Position numbers and translations under genes: made by a program
Shown here: piece after piece, positions 1 to 7,731 of the stretch
Layout: the number at the start of each line of letters is the position of its first letter
Position numbering within the stretch: the stretch's first letter is position 1
Notes under the pieces: model-generated
Databases searched by the model: none
What the model was told of the DNA's origin: nothing
What the model saw: only the letters and a program-made list of their open reading frames with translations
DNA from: Syntrophomonas_B sp035447945
Lineage (GTDB): Bacteria > Bacillota > Syntrophomonadia > Syntrophomonadales > Syntrophomonadaceae
Direction: 5' to 3'
Assembly: GCA_035447945.1 (NCBI GenBank)
Contig: DAOTHZ010000016.1
Span: 1 to 32,826 of the forward strand
DNA length: 32,826 nt

Positions 1-1919
1 GGGAGACCTTGGCGGCCAATAAACTGGTTTATACCTTGAGCCTGAGCTACCTGGAGGGCAACGATCAGGAAAAGATCGTTGCCCAATTGCTGACCTTGCT
101 GCAGCCCTATTATCCGGAAGTGACAGCAGCGCAGATCAAAGAAAAAATCGAGCTGCAAAAATATCGTTTATACGAGCCGGTCGCGATCATGCGTGATATC
201 CCTTGGGAACTGGTGGTAAAGCTTGAGGAAAGCCGCCAGGATTTGCCCGGCGTTGCGGTCAATATAGAACCGCTGCGGGTCTATCCCCAGCAGCATCTGG
301 CGGGTCATGTGCTAGGCTATATCCATTCCATCAATGAAGAGGAATTGGCAGCCAGCGGGGAAAAATACAGCATCAACAGCCTGATTGGCAAATCCGGCGT
401 GGAAAAAGAATATGAAAGCCAGCTGAAAGGCAAAGACGGCGCTCGGCGGGTGGAGGTTGATGCCCAGGGCAGACCGATGGGGGAACTGGTGACCATGTCG
501 TCGGTGCCGGGCAAGAATTTGACTTTGACCCTGGATCTGAAGCTCCAGAAGGTCATGGAATCCAGTATGGAAAGTAACCTGCAGCGAATCCAGCAGACCC
601 ATCCCAAGGCCAAGGTTGGTTCAGCCGTCCTTTTAGAGGTGAAAACCGGCGAGGTATTGGCCATGGCCAGCAGTCCGTACATGCGCCCGGATGATTTCAA
701 GGGAAAACTGGCTTCTTCTGTGGCGGCCTATTATTTTCCGGCTGGAGACCAATATGATCCAATGGAACCGGGGGCGGCCATTAATCGAGCTATTCAGGCG
801 CAATATCCACCGGGTTCGACTTTTAAACCCATCACCGGTATGGCAGCCCTGGAATCAGGCAATCTGGATCCCAACGATTATATTAATTGCCCGGGGCGTT
901 ACTGGATTGCCCCTTATATTACCTGTACGGGCGTACATGGCAATGAAAACTATTTCAGCGGCATGGCGGATTCCTGCAATACTTATTTTCAGGAAGCAGG
1001 GCGCAGGGCTGGCAAGGATAAAATAATCGAAGTTGCCAAGGATTTCGGTCTGGGGCAAAAATCCGGCATCGATCTCAGCGGAGAAGCCAGCGGACTGGTG
1101 CCCACGCCGGCCTGGAAAAAAGAAATCAATGCCATTCTGATTGATCGCAAATATGATCATCTGCGCCAACAACTGACCGAAAAATATGACCGCCTGTTGG
1201 CCGCTGCGCAAAGTGATGAAGAAAAGGAAGAACTGCAGCAGCAACAAAAAAATGAAAGTGCCAAACTGGAAGCCCAGTACAAGATAGATTATAATTTTGA
1301 TACCCAATGGCAGGCCTTTGATACCTTTAACATGTCCATCGGCCAGGGTTCCAATCAGTATACCGTGCTCCAACTGGCCAATTATGTTGCTGCCATCGCC
1401 AACGGCGGCTATCTGATGAAACCGCATGTCGTCAAAGAAATCACCGATCCCAACAGCGAACAGGTCGAGCTGGTCAAGCCGAACATCATTCACAAAACCT
1501 CGGTTTCGTCCAGCACGCTGGCCTTGACCAGACAGGCCATGCAGGCGGTAACCGGAGCTGGAGGTACGGGTAGTTTCCTTTTCACCAATTTTCCCGCCAC
1601 CCTCCCGGTAGCAGCTAAAACCGGTACTGCCCAGACCGGCCGGGTAGGGGACAAGACTTTGAGCGAATTTCACGGCGTGTTTGTTGCCTATGCTCCGGCC
1701 AACGATCCTCAGGTTGCTTTTGCCGGAGTGATCGAATACGGTCAGCACGGCAGCGAATCAGCCGGATGGGTAGCCAAAGCTGTATTTGAACAGTATTTCG
1801 GTCTGGTTGATCATTATCAGGAAATTATTGATGCCGAGGAGAAAACCCGCAGTGCGCAGGCAAAAAAAGATGGTGATGCCATAACAAGACCCGCCGGCAA
1901 TACTACGTCCCAAGAATAA
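1..1919 (+). CDS. mrdA: Penicillin-binding protein 2 (class B, elongation), 5' partial
   Basis: Peptidoglycan DD-transpeptidase of the elongation machinery, a membrane-anchored partner of RodA. The reading frame is already open at base 3, and its first residues (GETLAANK) are what normally follows the RGxIxDRNG motif of class B PBPs. The transmembrane anchor is therefore cut off by the window edge, and the TTG at 9 is not a real start. Numbering residues from base 9: the dimerisation domain fills about 1-180, then the transpeptidase domain has the active-site STFK at 270-273, SCN at 322-324 and KTGT from 537. All catalytic motifs are intact. Between W369 and W434 lies an insert of about 60 highly charged, Gln/Glu/Lys-rich residues that looks helical or coiled-coil. 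The C-terminal tail is charged and low-complexity. A strong terminator follows. Confidence 0.95.
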   Translation, partial: ETLAANKLVYTLSLSYLEGNDQEKIVAQLLTLLQPYYPEVTAAQIKEKIELQKYRLYEPVAIMRDIPWELVVKLEESRQDLPGVAVNIEPLRVYPQQHLAGHVLGYIHSINEEELAASGEKYSINSLIGKSGVEKEYESQLKGKDGARRVEVDAQGRPMGELVTMSSVPGKNLTLTLDLKLQKVMESSMESNLQRIQQTHPKAKVGSAVLLEVKTGEVLAMASSPYMRPDDFKGKLASSVAAYYFPAGDQYDPMEPGAAINRAIQAQYPPGSTFKPITGMAALESGNLDPNDYINCPGRYWIAPYITCTGVHGNENYFSGMADSCNTYFQEAGRRAGKDKIIEVAKDFGLGQKSGIDLSGEASGLVPTPAWKKEINAILIDRKYDHLRQQLTEKYDRLLAAAQSDEEKEELQQQQKNESAKLEAQYKIDYNFDTQWQAFDTFNMSIGQGSNQYTVLQLANYVAAIANGGYLMKPHVVKEITDPNSEQVELVKPNIIHKTSVSSSTLALTRQAMQAVTGAGGTGSFLFTNFPATLPVAAKTGTAQTGRVGDKTLSEFHGVFVAYAPANDPQVAFAGVIEYGQHGSESAGWVAKAVFEQYFGLVDHYQEIIDAEEKTRSAQAKKDGDAITRPAGNTTSQE

Positions 1920-1985
1920 AAAAACAATAATAAGTCGAGGCTGATGGCGAATAATCAAATAATTTTCTGGGGGCAGAACGACTTC

Positions 1986-2024
1986 AAAAGAGGAAATGCG
2001 AGGACATTTCCTCTTTTATTATAT
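1986..2024 (+). terminator. Rho-independent terminator after mrdA
   Basis: A perfect 13-bp stem pairs 1986-1998 (AAAAGAGGAAATG) with 2005-2017, with a 6-base loop. The T-rich tail TTTTATTATATTTTT follows. It separates mrdA from the min operon. Confidence 0.88.
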
Positions 2025-2106
2025 TTTTCAATAGAGGTAAAATATGGATTTAAAAGAATAAACTATAAATGATGATATAAGAATGGGCGGATAAGGAGGC
2101 TTGCTA

Positions 2107-2751
2107 ATGTCTGTGGAGGTAACGCCAAAGGGTGCAGGCTCGGACCTCATTATCAATGTTAAAGCTTGGGGAAGCTTTGCAGATATGAAAGCTGAATTGG
2201 AAAGAAATCTGAATGCGATCGACCCATATTTAGCGGGCAGTCTGGTGAGCATCGATGTAGGTAACAAAAGCATCACCGAAAGGCAACTTCGGGAAATGGA
2301 GGATATCTTGCTGGAACATGGCTTTCATATGAAAGAACTGATCAACGAAAAAGACCCCAGGTCTGATCCTGACCGCCAATGTTTTTATCAAGGTTTTAAC
2401 GAAGGTGAAAATACCGTCAGCAACAATACCACCCTGATTTATCGCAGCCTTCGTTCAGGACAAAAATACCGAAGTGAAGGGAATATGGTCATTCTGGGAG
2501 ATATCAATCCCGGAGCGGAAGTCATTGCCGGGGGTAATATTCTGGTCATGGGTGCACTGAAGGGAATCGCCCATGCTGGTGCCAATGGAGATGAAAATGC
2601 GGTCATCGCAGCCTTTCGTCTGAATCCTATCCAATTGCGGATTGCCAACCATATCACCCGTCCACCCGATGGAGAATGCATTATTGTCAACACGCCGGAA
2701 CTGGCAAAGATCCGGGCAGGCAAGGTCGTTATCGAAAAGCTAAAAATATGA
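2107..2751 (+). CDS. minC: Septum site-determining protein MinC
   Basis: Inhibitor of FtsZ ring assembly, recruited to the membrane by MinD. The protein is 214 aa with an N-terminal MinC_N domain (about 1-95) and a C-terminal beta-helical MinC_C domain (about 105-205). The latter contains the family pattern GDINPGAEVIAGGNILVMG followed by GIAHAG and a PPDGE segment near the end. ATG 2107 is chosen over the in-frame TTG at 2101 because AAGGAGG at 2093-2099 is 7 bases from the ATG but only 1 from the TTG. minD follows after 15 bases, so minC, minD and minE form one operon. No convincing promoter is visible in 2025-2092, though TAAAAT at 2038-2043 is a possible -10 with a poor -35. Confidence 0.95.
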   Translation: MSVEVTPKGAGSDLIINVKAWGSFADMKAELERNLNAIDPYLAGSLVSIDVGNKSITERQLREMEDILLEHGFHMKELINEKDPRSDPDRQCFYQGFNEGENTVSNNTTLIYRSLRSGQKYRSEGNMVILGDINPGAEVIAGGNILVMGALKGIAHAGANGDENAVIAAFRLNPIQLRIANHITRPPDGECIIVNTPELAKIRAGKVVIEKLKI

Positions 2752-2766
2752 TTGGGGGCTAAAAAA

Positions 2767-3567
2767 ATGAAAAGTAAGGTACTGGTGATTACTTCCGGTA
2801 AGGGGGGAGTGGGGAAAACCACTACGACTGCCAATCTTGGAACAGCTCTGGCCATGCTGGGCAAAAAAGTGGTCATGCTCGACACCGATATCGGCCTGCG
2901 CAATCTGGATGTGGTCATGGGTCTGGAGAACCGAATCGTTTTTGATATTGTAGATGTGGTCAACGGCAACTGCAAAATCAAACAGGCGCTCATAAAAGAC
3001 AAAAGATTTGAAGGCCTGTGTCTTTTGCCGGCAGCGCAGACCAAGGACAAGACTGCGGTCACACCGCATCAGATGAAGAACCTTACCAATGAGCTCCGCA
3101 AAGAATTCGACTTTATCCTGGTAGATTGCCCGGCTGGCATCGAACAGGGATTTAAGAATGCCATTTCCGGCGCTGATGATGCCGTAGTAGTGGCAACACC
3201 TGAAATATCTTCAGTTCGTGACGCTGATCGGATCATTGGTTTGCTGGAGGCTGCAGGCTTAAGCAACTCGAAGCTGATCATCAACCGCATGCGCAGTAAA
3301 ATGGTGAAACGCGGAGATATGATGGATATTGATGATATCCTCGATATCCTTTCCATCAATTTGCTGGGTGTGGTACCGGAAGATGAAGCCATCGTTGTAT
3401 CCACCAACCGCGGTGAGCCGGCCGTATTGGAGACCACTTCCCGGGCCGGGGAGGCATATCGCCGCATTGCCAGACGGATAACCGGGGAAGATCTGCCCAT
3501 CGATTCGCAGGAGGATTCCATTAATTTGGTGGATAGGTTTAAAAGAATACTTAAGTTAGCCAGGTAG
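2767..3567 (+). CDS. minD: Septum site-determining ATPase MinD
   Basis: ParA/MinD-family ATPase that binds the membrane in its ATP form, carries MinC there and is released by MinE. The protein is 266 aa. The deviant Walker A motif GKGGVGKTT is at 11-19, DTDIGLRNLD follows near 40-50, and VDCPAGIEQG is near 120. The C-terminus (NLVDRFKRILKLAR) is the amphipathic membrane-targeting helix. ATG 2767 is preferred to the upstream TTG 2752: it gives the canonical MKSKVLVITSGKGG start and has GGGGG at 2754-2758 as ribosome site. A short gap of 13 bases separates it from minE. Confidence 0.97.
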   Translation: MKSKVLVITSGKGGVGKTTTTANLGTALAMLGKKVVMLDTDIGLRNLDVVMGLENRIVFDIVDVVNGNCKIKQALIKDKRFEGLCLLPAAQTKDKTAVTPHQMKNLTNELRKEFDFILVDCPAGIEQGFKNAISGADDAVVVATPEISSVRDADRIIGLLEAAGLSNSKLIINRMRSKMVKRGDMMDIDDILDILSINLLGVVPEDEAIVVSTNRGEPAVLETTSRAGEAYRRIARRITGEDLPIDSQEDSINLVDRFKRILKLAR

Positions 3568-3580
3568 GGGGGGATTCATT

Positions 3581-3853
3581 TTGTTAGAACTGATAAGCAG
3601 AATTTTTGGGAAAGAAACAAGCTCCAGCAAAGATATTGCCCGTGAAAGACTGCGTCTGGTACTGGTGCATGATCGCTCGACAGTATCACCGGAGATCATT
3701 AATCTGCTTCGTGATGACCTGATCCAGGTAATCCAGAAATACATGGATATTGATATGGAAGGATTACTGGTCAATATTGAAGGGGAAAGCAATTCTGTTG
3801 CCCTGATCGCCAATATTCCCATCAAAGGATTGAAAAGGGCTCCAGCCATATAA
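3581..3853 (+). CDS. minE: Cell division topological specificity factor MinE
   Basis: Activates the MinD ATPase and restricts MinCD to the poles. The protein is 90 aa, normal for the family. The N-terminal segment has the membrane-binding and anti-MinCD pattern ending in ARERLRLVLVHDR (about 20-32). It is followed by the beta/alpha topological domain (DDLIQVIQKY, then NIEGE). The start is TTG at 3581, placed 7 bases after a run of seven G that overlaps the minD stop codon, which suggests translational coupling. A hairpin terminator follows at 3901-3938. MinE presence points to the oscillating Min system rather than the Bacillus DivIVA-only type. Confidence 0.94.
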   Translation: MLELISRIFGKETSSSKDIARERLRLVLVHDRSTVSPEIINLLRDDLIQVIQKYMDIDMEGLLVNIEGESNSVALIANIPIKGLKRAPAI

Positions 3854-3900
3854 GCCAACCGGTGCCCGACCTTGTTTTTCGTATATACATACGACCCTTT

Positions 3901-3948
3901 ATCCCGCTTAAAGAGATTAAATATTTTTTAAGCGGGATGTTGTTTTCT
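3901..3948 (+). terminator. Terminator-like hairpin after minE
   Basis: A 12-bp perfect stem pairs ATCCCGCTTAAA (3901-3912) with 3927-3938 around a 14-base AT-rich loop. The tail GTTGTTTTCT is only moderately T-rich. It is the only terminator candidate in the 260-base gap 3854-4113. Confidence 0.65.
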
Positions 3949-4063
3949 GCTGATAAAGTATGAATCGGATGAGCAGATCACAAAAAAATCTGCCTGATCA
4001 GGGGCTATTATCGCCTTAACCATAATTTAACATCTAAGCAAATGATTAGCCGCACCAGGGAAC

Positions 4064-4093
4064 TGGACAGGGTTGATTTATTACCTCTATAAT
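4064..4093 (+). promoter_or_regulatory. Sigma-A type promoter for rodA
   Basis: TGGACA at 4064-4069 (one mismatch to TTGACA), an 18-base spacer, and a perfect TATAAT at 4088-4093. Transcription should start near 4100, which is where the ribosome site GGAGGGG (4101-4107) begins, so the 5' leader would be very short. Confidence 0.75.
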
Positions 4094-4113
4094 GGAGCAG
4101 GGAGGGGTCTGAA

Positions 4114-5250
4114 ATGCAAATAAAACGAATAAAGTTTTTAGATAAAGGTTTTCTCTTCAGCTTGGCCATAATCCTGGCTTTCGGTTTGGTCATCCTTTTC
4201 AGCGCCAGCAGCGGGATCACCAGCGATCCTTTTTATTATGTCAAGAAGCAGATCTTATGGTTGATTGTAGGTCTGGTTATGGCCATCATGCTGATCCGTT
4301 TTGATTATTCCCAGTTGGAAGGATACTGGAAATATCTATATGGTATATCGATTATTACGCTTGTTATAGTATTGATTTTTGGGCAGGAAGTACGCGGCAC
4401 GACCGGATGGATAGGCTTCGGACCATTCCCCAAAATCCAACCGGCTGAATTTACCAAAATCCTGCTGATCCTGGCATTTGCTGCCTATCTAAACAAACGT
4501 AAAGATAGTCTGGATACTTTTCGGGAAATGCTGCCTTGTTTCATATTTATGGGCATTCCCTTCCTGCTGATCATGATGCAGCCTGATTTGGGCACAGCGC
4601 TGGTTTATATTGCGGTCACCCTGGTGATGATGTTTATTGCCGGGGCTAACCCAAAAGTACTGGGAATGATCATTTTAATTGCTTCACTTTTCATTGCTCT
4701 AATGTTGTTCATGCATTTCAAGTTCGATACCTGGATGCCGCTGGACGATTATCAGATCAAACGGCTGATCGTCTTTGTTGATCCGTATAATGACGGCCAG
4801 GGCGGACGGGATGCCGGCTGGAATACGATCCAGTCCCTGGTGGCGATCGGTTCGGGGGGATTGACCGGCAAAGGCCTGTTTAACGGCAGTCAGGTGCAAT
4901 TAAATTTCCTGCCGGAGCATCATACTGATTTTATTTATGCAGTAATTGGCGAGGAAATGGGATTTATTGGTGCGGTATTGGTTATCCTTCTTTATGGAAT
5001 ACTATTGATTAGGGCAGTCATCATTAGTTTTAATGCCAATGATCTGTACGGCAGCTTCCTGGTCATCGGCATAACTGCCATGTGGATGTTTCATATATTC
5101 GAAAATATAGGCATGTCAATCGGTATCATGCCCATTACCGGCATACCTTTGCCTTTCCTAAGCTACGGCGGCAGTGCCATGCTTACCAACATGCTGGCGG
5201 TGGGCTTTATTCTGAGTGTAAACATGAGAGGGAAAAAACTGGTCTTTTGA
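4114..5250 (+). CDS. rodA: Rod shape-determining protein RodA (SEDS glycosyltransferase)
   Basis: Polymerises lipid II into glycan strands for lateral wall synthesis, in complex with the class B PBP encoded at the start of this window. The protein is 378 aa with about ten hydrophobic segments, usual for SEDS proteins. The signature FLPEHHTDFIYAVIGEE (about 265-281) contains the aspartate in HTDF that corresponds to the catalytic residue of the family. The C-terminal GIPLPFLSYGGSAM motif is also present. RodA and FtsW are hard to tell apart by sequence; the mrdA-min-rodA neighbourhood favours RodA. ATG 4114 sits 6 bases after GGAGGGG. It has its own promoter, separate from the min operon. The DUF1232 gene follows after 21 bases. 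Confidence 0.92.
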   Translation: MQIKRIKFLDKGFLFSLAIILAFGLVILFSASSGITSDPFYYVKKQILWLIVGLVMAIMLIRFDYSQLEGYWKYLYGISIITLVIVLIFGQEVRGTTGWIGFGPFPKIQPAEFTKILLILAFAAYLNKRKDSLDTFREMLPCFIFMGIPFLLIMMQPDLGTALVYIAVTLVMMFIAGANPKVLGMIILIASLFIALMLFMHFKFDTWMPLDDYQIKRLIVFVDPYNDGQGGRDAGWNTIQSLVAIGSGGLTGKGLFNGSQVQLNFLPEHHTDFIYAVIGEEMGFIGAVLVILLYGILLIRAVIISFNANDLYGSFLVIGITAMWMFHIFENIGMSIGIMPITGIPLPFLSYGGSAMLTNMLAVGFILSVNMRGKKLVF

Positions 5251-5271
5251 TCAGCGGAGAGGAGCGAGGGG

Positions 5272-5718
5272 ATGAAAAAGGAAGGAATTGATCTGGACAT
5301 GGCGCGAGGAAAATTACAGGAAGCGATTATGCTGATACCCAATTATTTAAAACTGCTTTACCGGCTGACCCGCGACAATCGGGTTCAGGTGACGGAAAAG
5401 GCCTTGCTGTTGGGGACTGCCGCCTATGTTCTGTCGCCCATCGATTTTCTGCCGGATTTTATTCCTTTTGTAGGTCAGGTCGACGATGTTTTGCTGGTGG
5501 CTTTGATCCTGAAAAGATTTATGAACAGTGTGAGCCCCCAGGTGCTTTATCAGCATTGGGATGGGCGGCCCGATCTGCTGCGCAATATCGAACAGATCCT
5601 GTCCTGGTCGCGCTTCTTTTTACCGGCCGATGTATATCAAAAAGTGGTACGCAAATCACGGGAAAATCCTGGCCATGGCAGCCATGATACGATTGACGCG
5701 GATTATGAAATAAAATAA
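5272..5718 (+). CDS. DUF1232 (YkvA-like) small membrane protein
   Basis: The protein is 148 aa and of unknown molecular function. The central segment, about residues 40-85, carries the DUF1232 pattern: KALLLGTAAYVLSPIDFLPDFIP, then GQVDDVLLVALIL. The SPIDxxPDxIPxxGxxDD core is clear. It contains one or two membrane-associated hydrophobic stretches. It starts 21 bases after rodA with GGAG/GAGGGG just upstream of ATG 5272, so it is likely co-transcribed with rodA. The C-terminus is basic and polar. No enzyme motif is visible. Confidence 0.85.
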   Translation: MKKEGIDLDMARGKLQEAIMLIPNYLKLLYRLTRDNRVQVTEKALLLGTAAYVLSPIDFLPDFIPFVGQVDDVLLVALILKRFMNSVSPQVLYQHWDGRPDLLRNIEQILSWSRFFLPADVYQKVVRKSRENPGHGSHDTIDADYEIK

Positions 5719-5763
5719 GCAATTTATCTTAATAAACGTATTTTTACGAAGCAGGCTGCAAAG

Positions 5764-5793
5764 CTGACATAAAATAACCAAGCTTACTATATA
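5764..5793 (+). promoter_or_regulatory. Possible promoter before spoIVFA
   Basis: CTGACA at 5764-5769 matches the sigma-A -35 at five of six positions. TATATA at 5788-5793 (18-base spacer) or TACTAT at 5785-5790 (15-base spacer) could be the -10. CATAAAAT at 5768-5775 resembles a sigma-E -10, but I see no matching -35 for it. The sigma factor is therefore unresolved. Confidence 0.35.
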
Positions 5794-5821
5794 TTTATTA
5801 AAAAGTCAGGTGGTGAGCTTG

Positions 5822-6397
5822 GTGTTTTATAGTTTTAAGATTCGTTTGTTGATGGTAATCGTCCTGGCGGCTGTGCTGGGACTGGTTATGCAATCTGACA
5901 GCCCCGGCAAACAGGCAGTGGAGCCTGTCCTGCGATACATAATGACGTCCGATGACGCCCTTACCCAAACCTTCAATCAGCTTATCTACCACCCGGAGCG
6001 CAGCGGCCTGGAAAGTTTGCCGGCTTCGGTCCGGACCCTGATCAAGTCACCCTGTGAATATATAGCGGTGGAACAGAAATTTGGTTCTTACTGGAATGAA
6101 GCGCAGGGTGGTGAAACATTCAACCCGGGAATGAACTTTAAAGTAGCTGCAAGTACACCGGTCAAGGCGGTTTTGCCGGGGACCGTACAGGCAATCACCA
6201 AAGAAAGTCGGGAGTATACGGTCAAAATCAAGCATATCGGCGGTTTGGAGTCCATTTATGGGGGACTGCGGGAAGTAGAAGTAAAAGTTGACCATCCGGT
6301 ACTGATCGAGGAGGTAATCGGCAAAACCGGTGAGCAGTTCTATTTTGAAATGCGCAGCAAAAACGATCCCGTCGACCCTCGCAGTATTTTTGAATAA
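5822..6397 (+). CDS. spoIVFA: SpoIVFA-like protein with degenerate M23 (LytM) domain
   Basis: In Bacillus, SpoIVFA holds and inhibits the protease SpoIVFB in the outer forespore membrane. This 191-aa protein has one N-terminal membrane segment (about 5-25, IRLLMVIVLAAVLGLVMQ) and a C-terminal M23-fold domain from about 80. The zinc-binding motifs are gone: the HxGxD position reads FNPGMN, and the final HxH position reads QFYFE. It cannot be an ordinary metallopeptidase. It lies directly upstream of the SpoIVFB homologue with 2 bases between stop and start, as in Bacillus, which supports the assignment. Start: AGGTGG at 5808-5813 best serves GTG 5822; TTG 5819 or GTG 5810 are alternatives. It is shorter than the Bacillus protein. 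A generic LytM-domain regulator is the alternative. Confidence 0.7.
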   Translation: MFYSFKIRLLMVIVLAAVLGLVMQSDSPGKQAVEPVLRYIMTSDDALTQTFNQLIYHPERSGLESLPASVRTLIKSPCEYIAVEQKFGSYWNEAQGGETFNPGMNFKVAASTPVKAVLPGTVQAITKESREYTVKIKHIGGLESIYGGLREVEVKVDHPVLIEEVIGKTGEQFYFEMRSKNDPVDPRSIFE

Positions 6398-6399
6398 AA

Positions 6400-7257
6400 A
6401 TGATTCTCGGTAAAATTGCCGGGATAAGGGTGCGGATCAACTGGCTTTTTTTACTGGTCTGCGCAGTTTATACCTGGCTGGGGCTGGGCAGCGAAATACT
6501 CATAATTTTTGCTTCGGTATTGCTGCATGAACTCAGCCATACCATCATGGCCAAAATATTAAGGGTGCAAGTCGCGGAAGTTGAACTGCTGCCTTTTGGC
6601 GGTCAGGCCAAAATTGAAGATTTCACCGGACTTGATCCCGACCGGGAGATTTATATCGCCTTGGCCGGGCCCATCATGAGCCTGTCCCTGGCGGCTTTTT
6701 TTTATTTGCTGCCGCCCCACCTTTTGCATAAAACCCCTCTATTGCTTCAGATCAACCTGTTTTTAGGCCTGTTTAATTTATTACCGGCGCTGCCGCTGGA
6801 TGGCGGCCGGATCTTGCGAGCCATCCTTTCCCTGCGGATCGGATATAAGAGAGCTACTTCCGTAGCAGCCGGTTTGGGAAAAACCATCGCCATCCTTCTC
6901 TGTGCCTATGGCGGCTACCTTTTTTATCTGCAACAAAGCGGTGCCAACCATATCCTGGCCGGTTTAATATTATTTTGGGCGGCCCGGCGGGAAGGATTGC
7001 TGCTGGGTTACGCCTTTATGCGCTATTTGGTTAATAAAAAAAGTGAACTGGCCAATAAAGGCTTTTTGGCCTCTCATCAGGTGGTGAGTTTTGAAGATAC
7101 CCTGATCAAGAGTATTCTTGCCTCGACCCGCCCCGGCTATTATACCATGGTCATGGTGCTCGACCAGCAACATATGCCGCAAGGTTTGATCAGCGAGGCC
7201 CAAATGATTGAAAGCCTCTTGAACCATGGGCCACGGGTGCGGCTAAAAGATTGTTGA
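6400..7257 (+). CDS. spoIVFB: SpoIVFB-type site-2 intramembrane metalloprotease (M50)
   Basis: Intramembrane zinc protease. In spore formers it cleaves pro-sigma-K in the mother cell. The protein is 285 aa with about six hydrophobic segments. The zinc motif HELSH is at 43-47, and the third ligand is D134 in NLLPALPLDGGR. The conserved GPxxS loop (AGPIMS) is near 90. The C-terminal part (about 215-280) resembles a CBS domain, as in Bacillus SpoIVFB, where it senses ATP. The start ATG lies 2 bases after the stop of the SpoIVFA-like gene, so the two are coupled. Non-sporulation M50 proteases of the same subfamily exist, so the link to sigma-K is an inference from family and context. The gene ends inside a 21-base direct repeat. 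Confidence 0.88.
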   Translation: MILGKIAGIRVRINWLFLLVCAVYTWLGLGSEILIIFASVLLHELSHTIMAKILRVQVAEVELLPFGGQAKIEDFTGLDPDREIYIALAGPIMSLSLAAFFYLLPPHLLHKTPLLLQINLFLGLFNLLPALPLDGGRILRAILSLRIGYKRATSVAAGLGKTIAILLCAYGGYLFYLQQSGANHILAGLILFWAARREGLLLGYAFMRYLVNKKSELANKGFLASHQVVSFEDTLIKSILASTRPGYYTMVMVLDQQHMPQGLISEAQMIESLLNHGPRVRLKDC

Positions 7258-7325
7258 CCCTAATCGCCAGAATGATCAGTCCAAACCTATCCTGCCAAAA
7301 TTGTACACTCAAAAGATTGTTAAGC

Positions 7326-7613
7326 CTAATCCAACCGGATGCGGGTAAAGGCCTTGCATTGCAGCATGGCTTTTTCCAGCTCTTCATAATCACATTTGCT
7401 GCAAGCGGCACATCTTTCCACTGCCAGATTGTTATGGAAGTGTTTGCGCACCGCCAGCGCCAACACTCTTAAATCCTCCAGCTCCTCGGCCTGGGCTTGA
7501 TTTGATTTGATAACCTGCGCTTCCCGTGCCTTAAGAGCAGCGATCTCATTATTTTTGGCTGCCAGTTCCGCTTCCAACTGCTTTATAAATTGTTCTGTAT
7601 CTTTGCTGGGCAA
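7326..7613 (-). CDS. Small coiled-coil protein with C-terminal Cys motif
   Basis: Not recognised. The protein is 95 aa. Residues about 5-55 are a charged heptad-like helix (KQLEAELAAKNNEIAALKAREAQ). The last third has four cysteines, three of them as CAACSKC plus one later (MLQC), which could bind metal. The start is TTG at 7613 behind AGGAGGAG, 6 bases away. Fifteen codons upstream an in-frame ATG (7658) with its own AAAGGAG is cut off by TGA after four codons. It points toward the convergent spoIVFB; only 68 bases separate the two stops. It may be the last gene of the GntR-ABC transcript, since it starts about 120 bases after the permease stop on the same strand. Confidence 0.7.
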   Translation of the reverse strand: MPSKDTEQFIKQLEAELAAKNNEIAALKAREAQVIKSNQAQAEELEDLRVLALAVRKHFHNNLAVERCAACSKCDYEELEKAMLQCKAFTRIRLD

Positions 7614-7675
7614 TTTTTTCTCCTCCTTGTTGCTATTCGAGCTTCAACTGAGCCCCATTTTTCTCCTTTCAACAG

Positions 7676-7716
7676 GATAACGGCTGTTGCCTTTTTTGGC
7701 AAGCGTAGCCGTTATC
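7676..7716 (-). other. Long intergenic hairpin between permease and coiled-coil gene
   Basis: GATAACGGCT (7676-7685) pairs perfectly with 7707-7716. An inner stem TTGCC/GGCAA (7687-7691 with 7698-7702) sits inside around a T6 loop. Neither strand has a clear T-tract after it, so it may be a processing or stability element, or a poor terminator of the ABC operon. Confidence 0.5.
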
Positions 7717-7731
7717 GCGTTGCTATTGGTT

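Noticed and set aside
9..11. TTG at 9 as true start of mrdA
   Set aside because: The frame is open to the left edge and the membrane anchor and RGxIxDRNG motif are missing, so the gene begins outside the window.
855..1748. Long minus-strand frame (297 codons) opposite mrdA
   Set aside because: It lies wholly inside the well-supported PBP2 gene, has no recognisable domain and no ribosome site.
5738..5775. Sigma-E promoter before spoIVFA
   Set aside because: CATAAAAT is a fair -10, but no -35 at the right distance; kept only as a possible sigma-A site.
6047..6440. Active M23 endopeptidase in the spoIVFA-like gene
   Set aside because: The HxGxD and HxH zinc motifs are both replaced, so catalytic activity is not supported.
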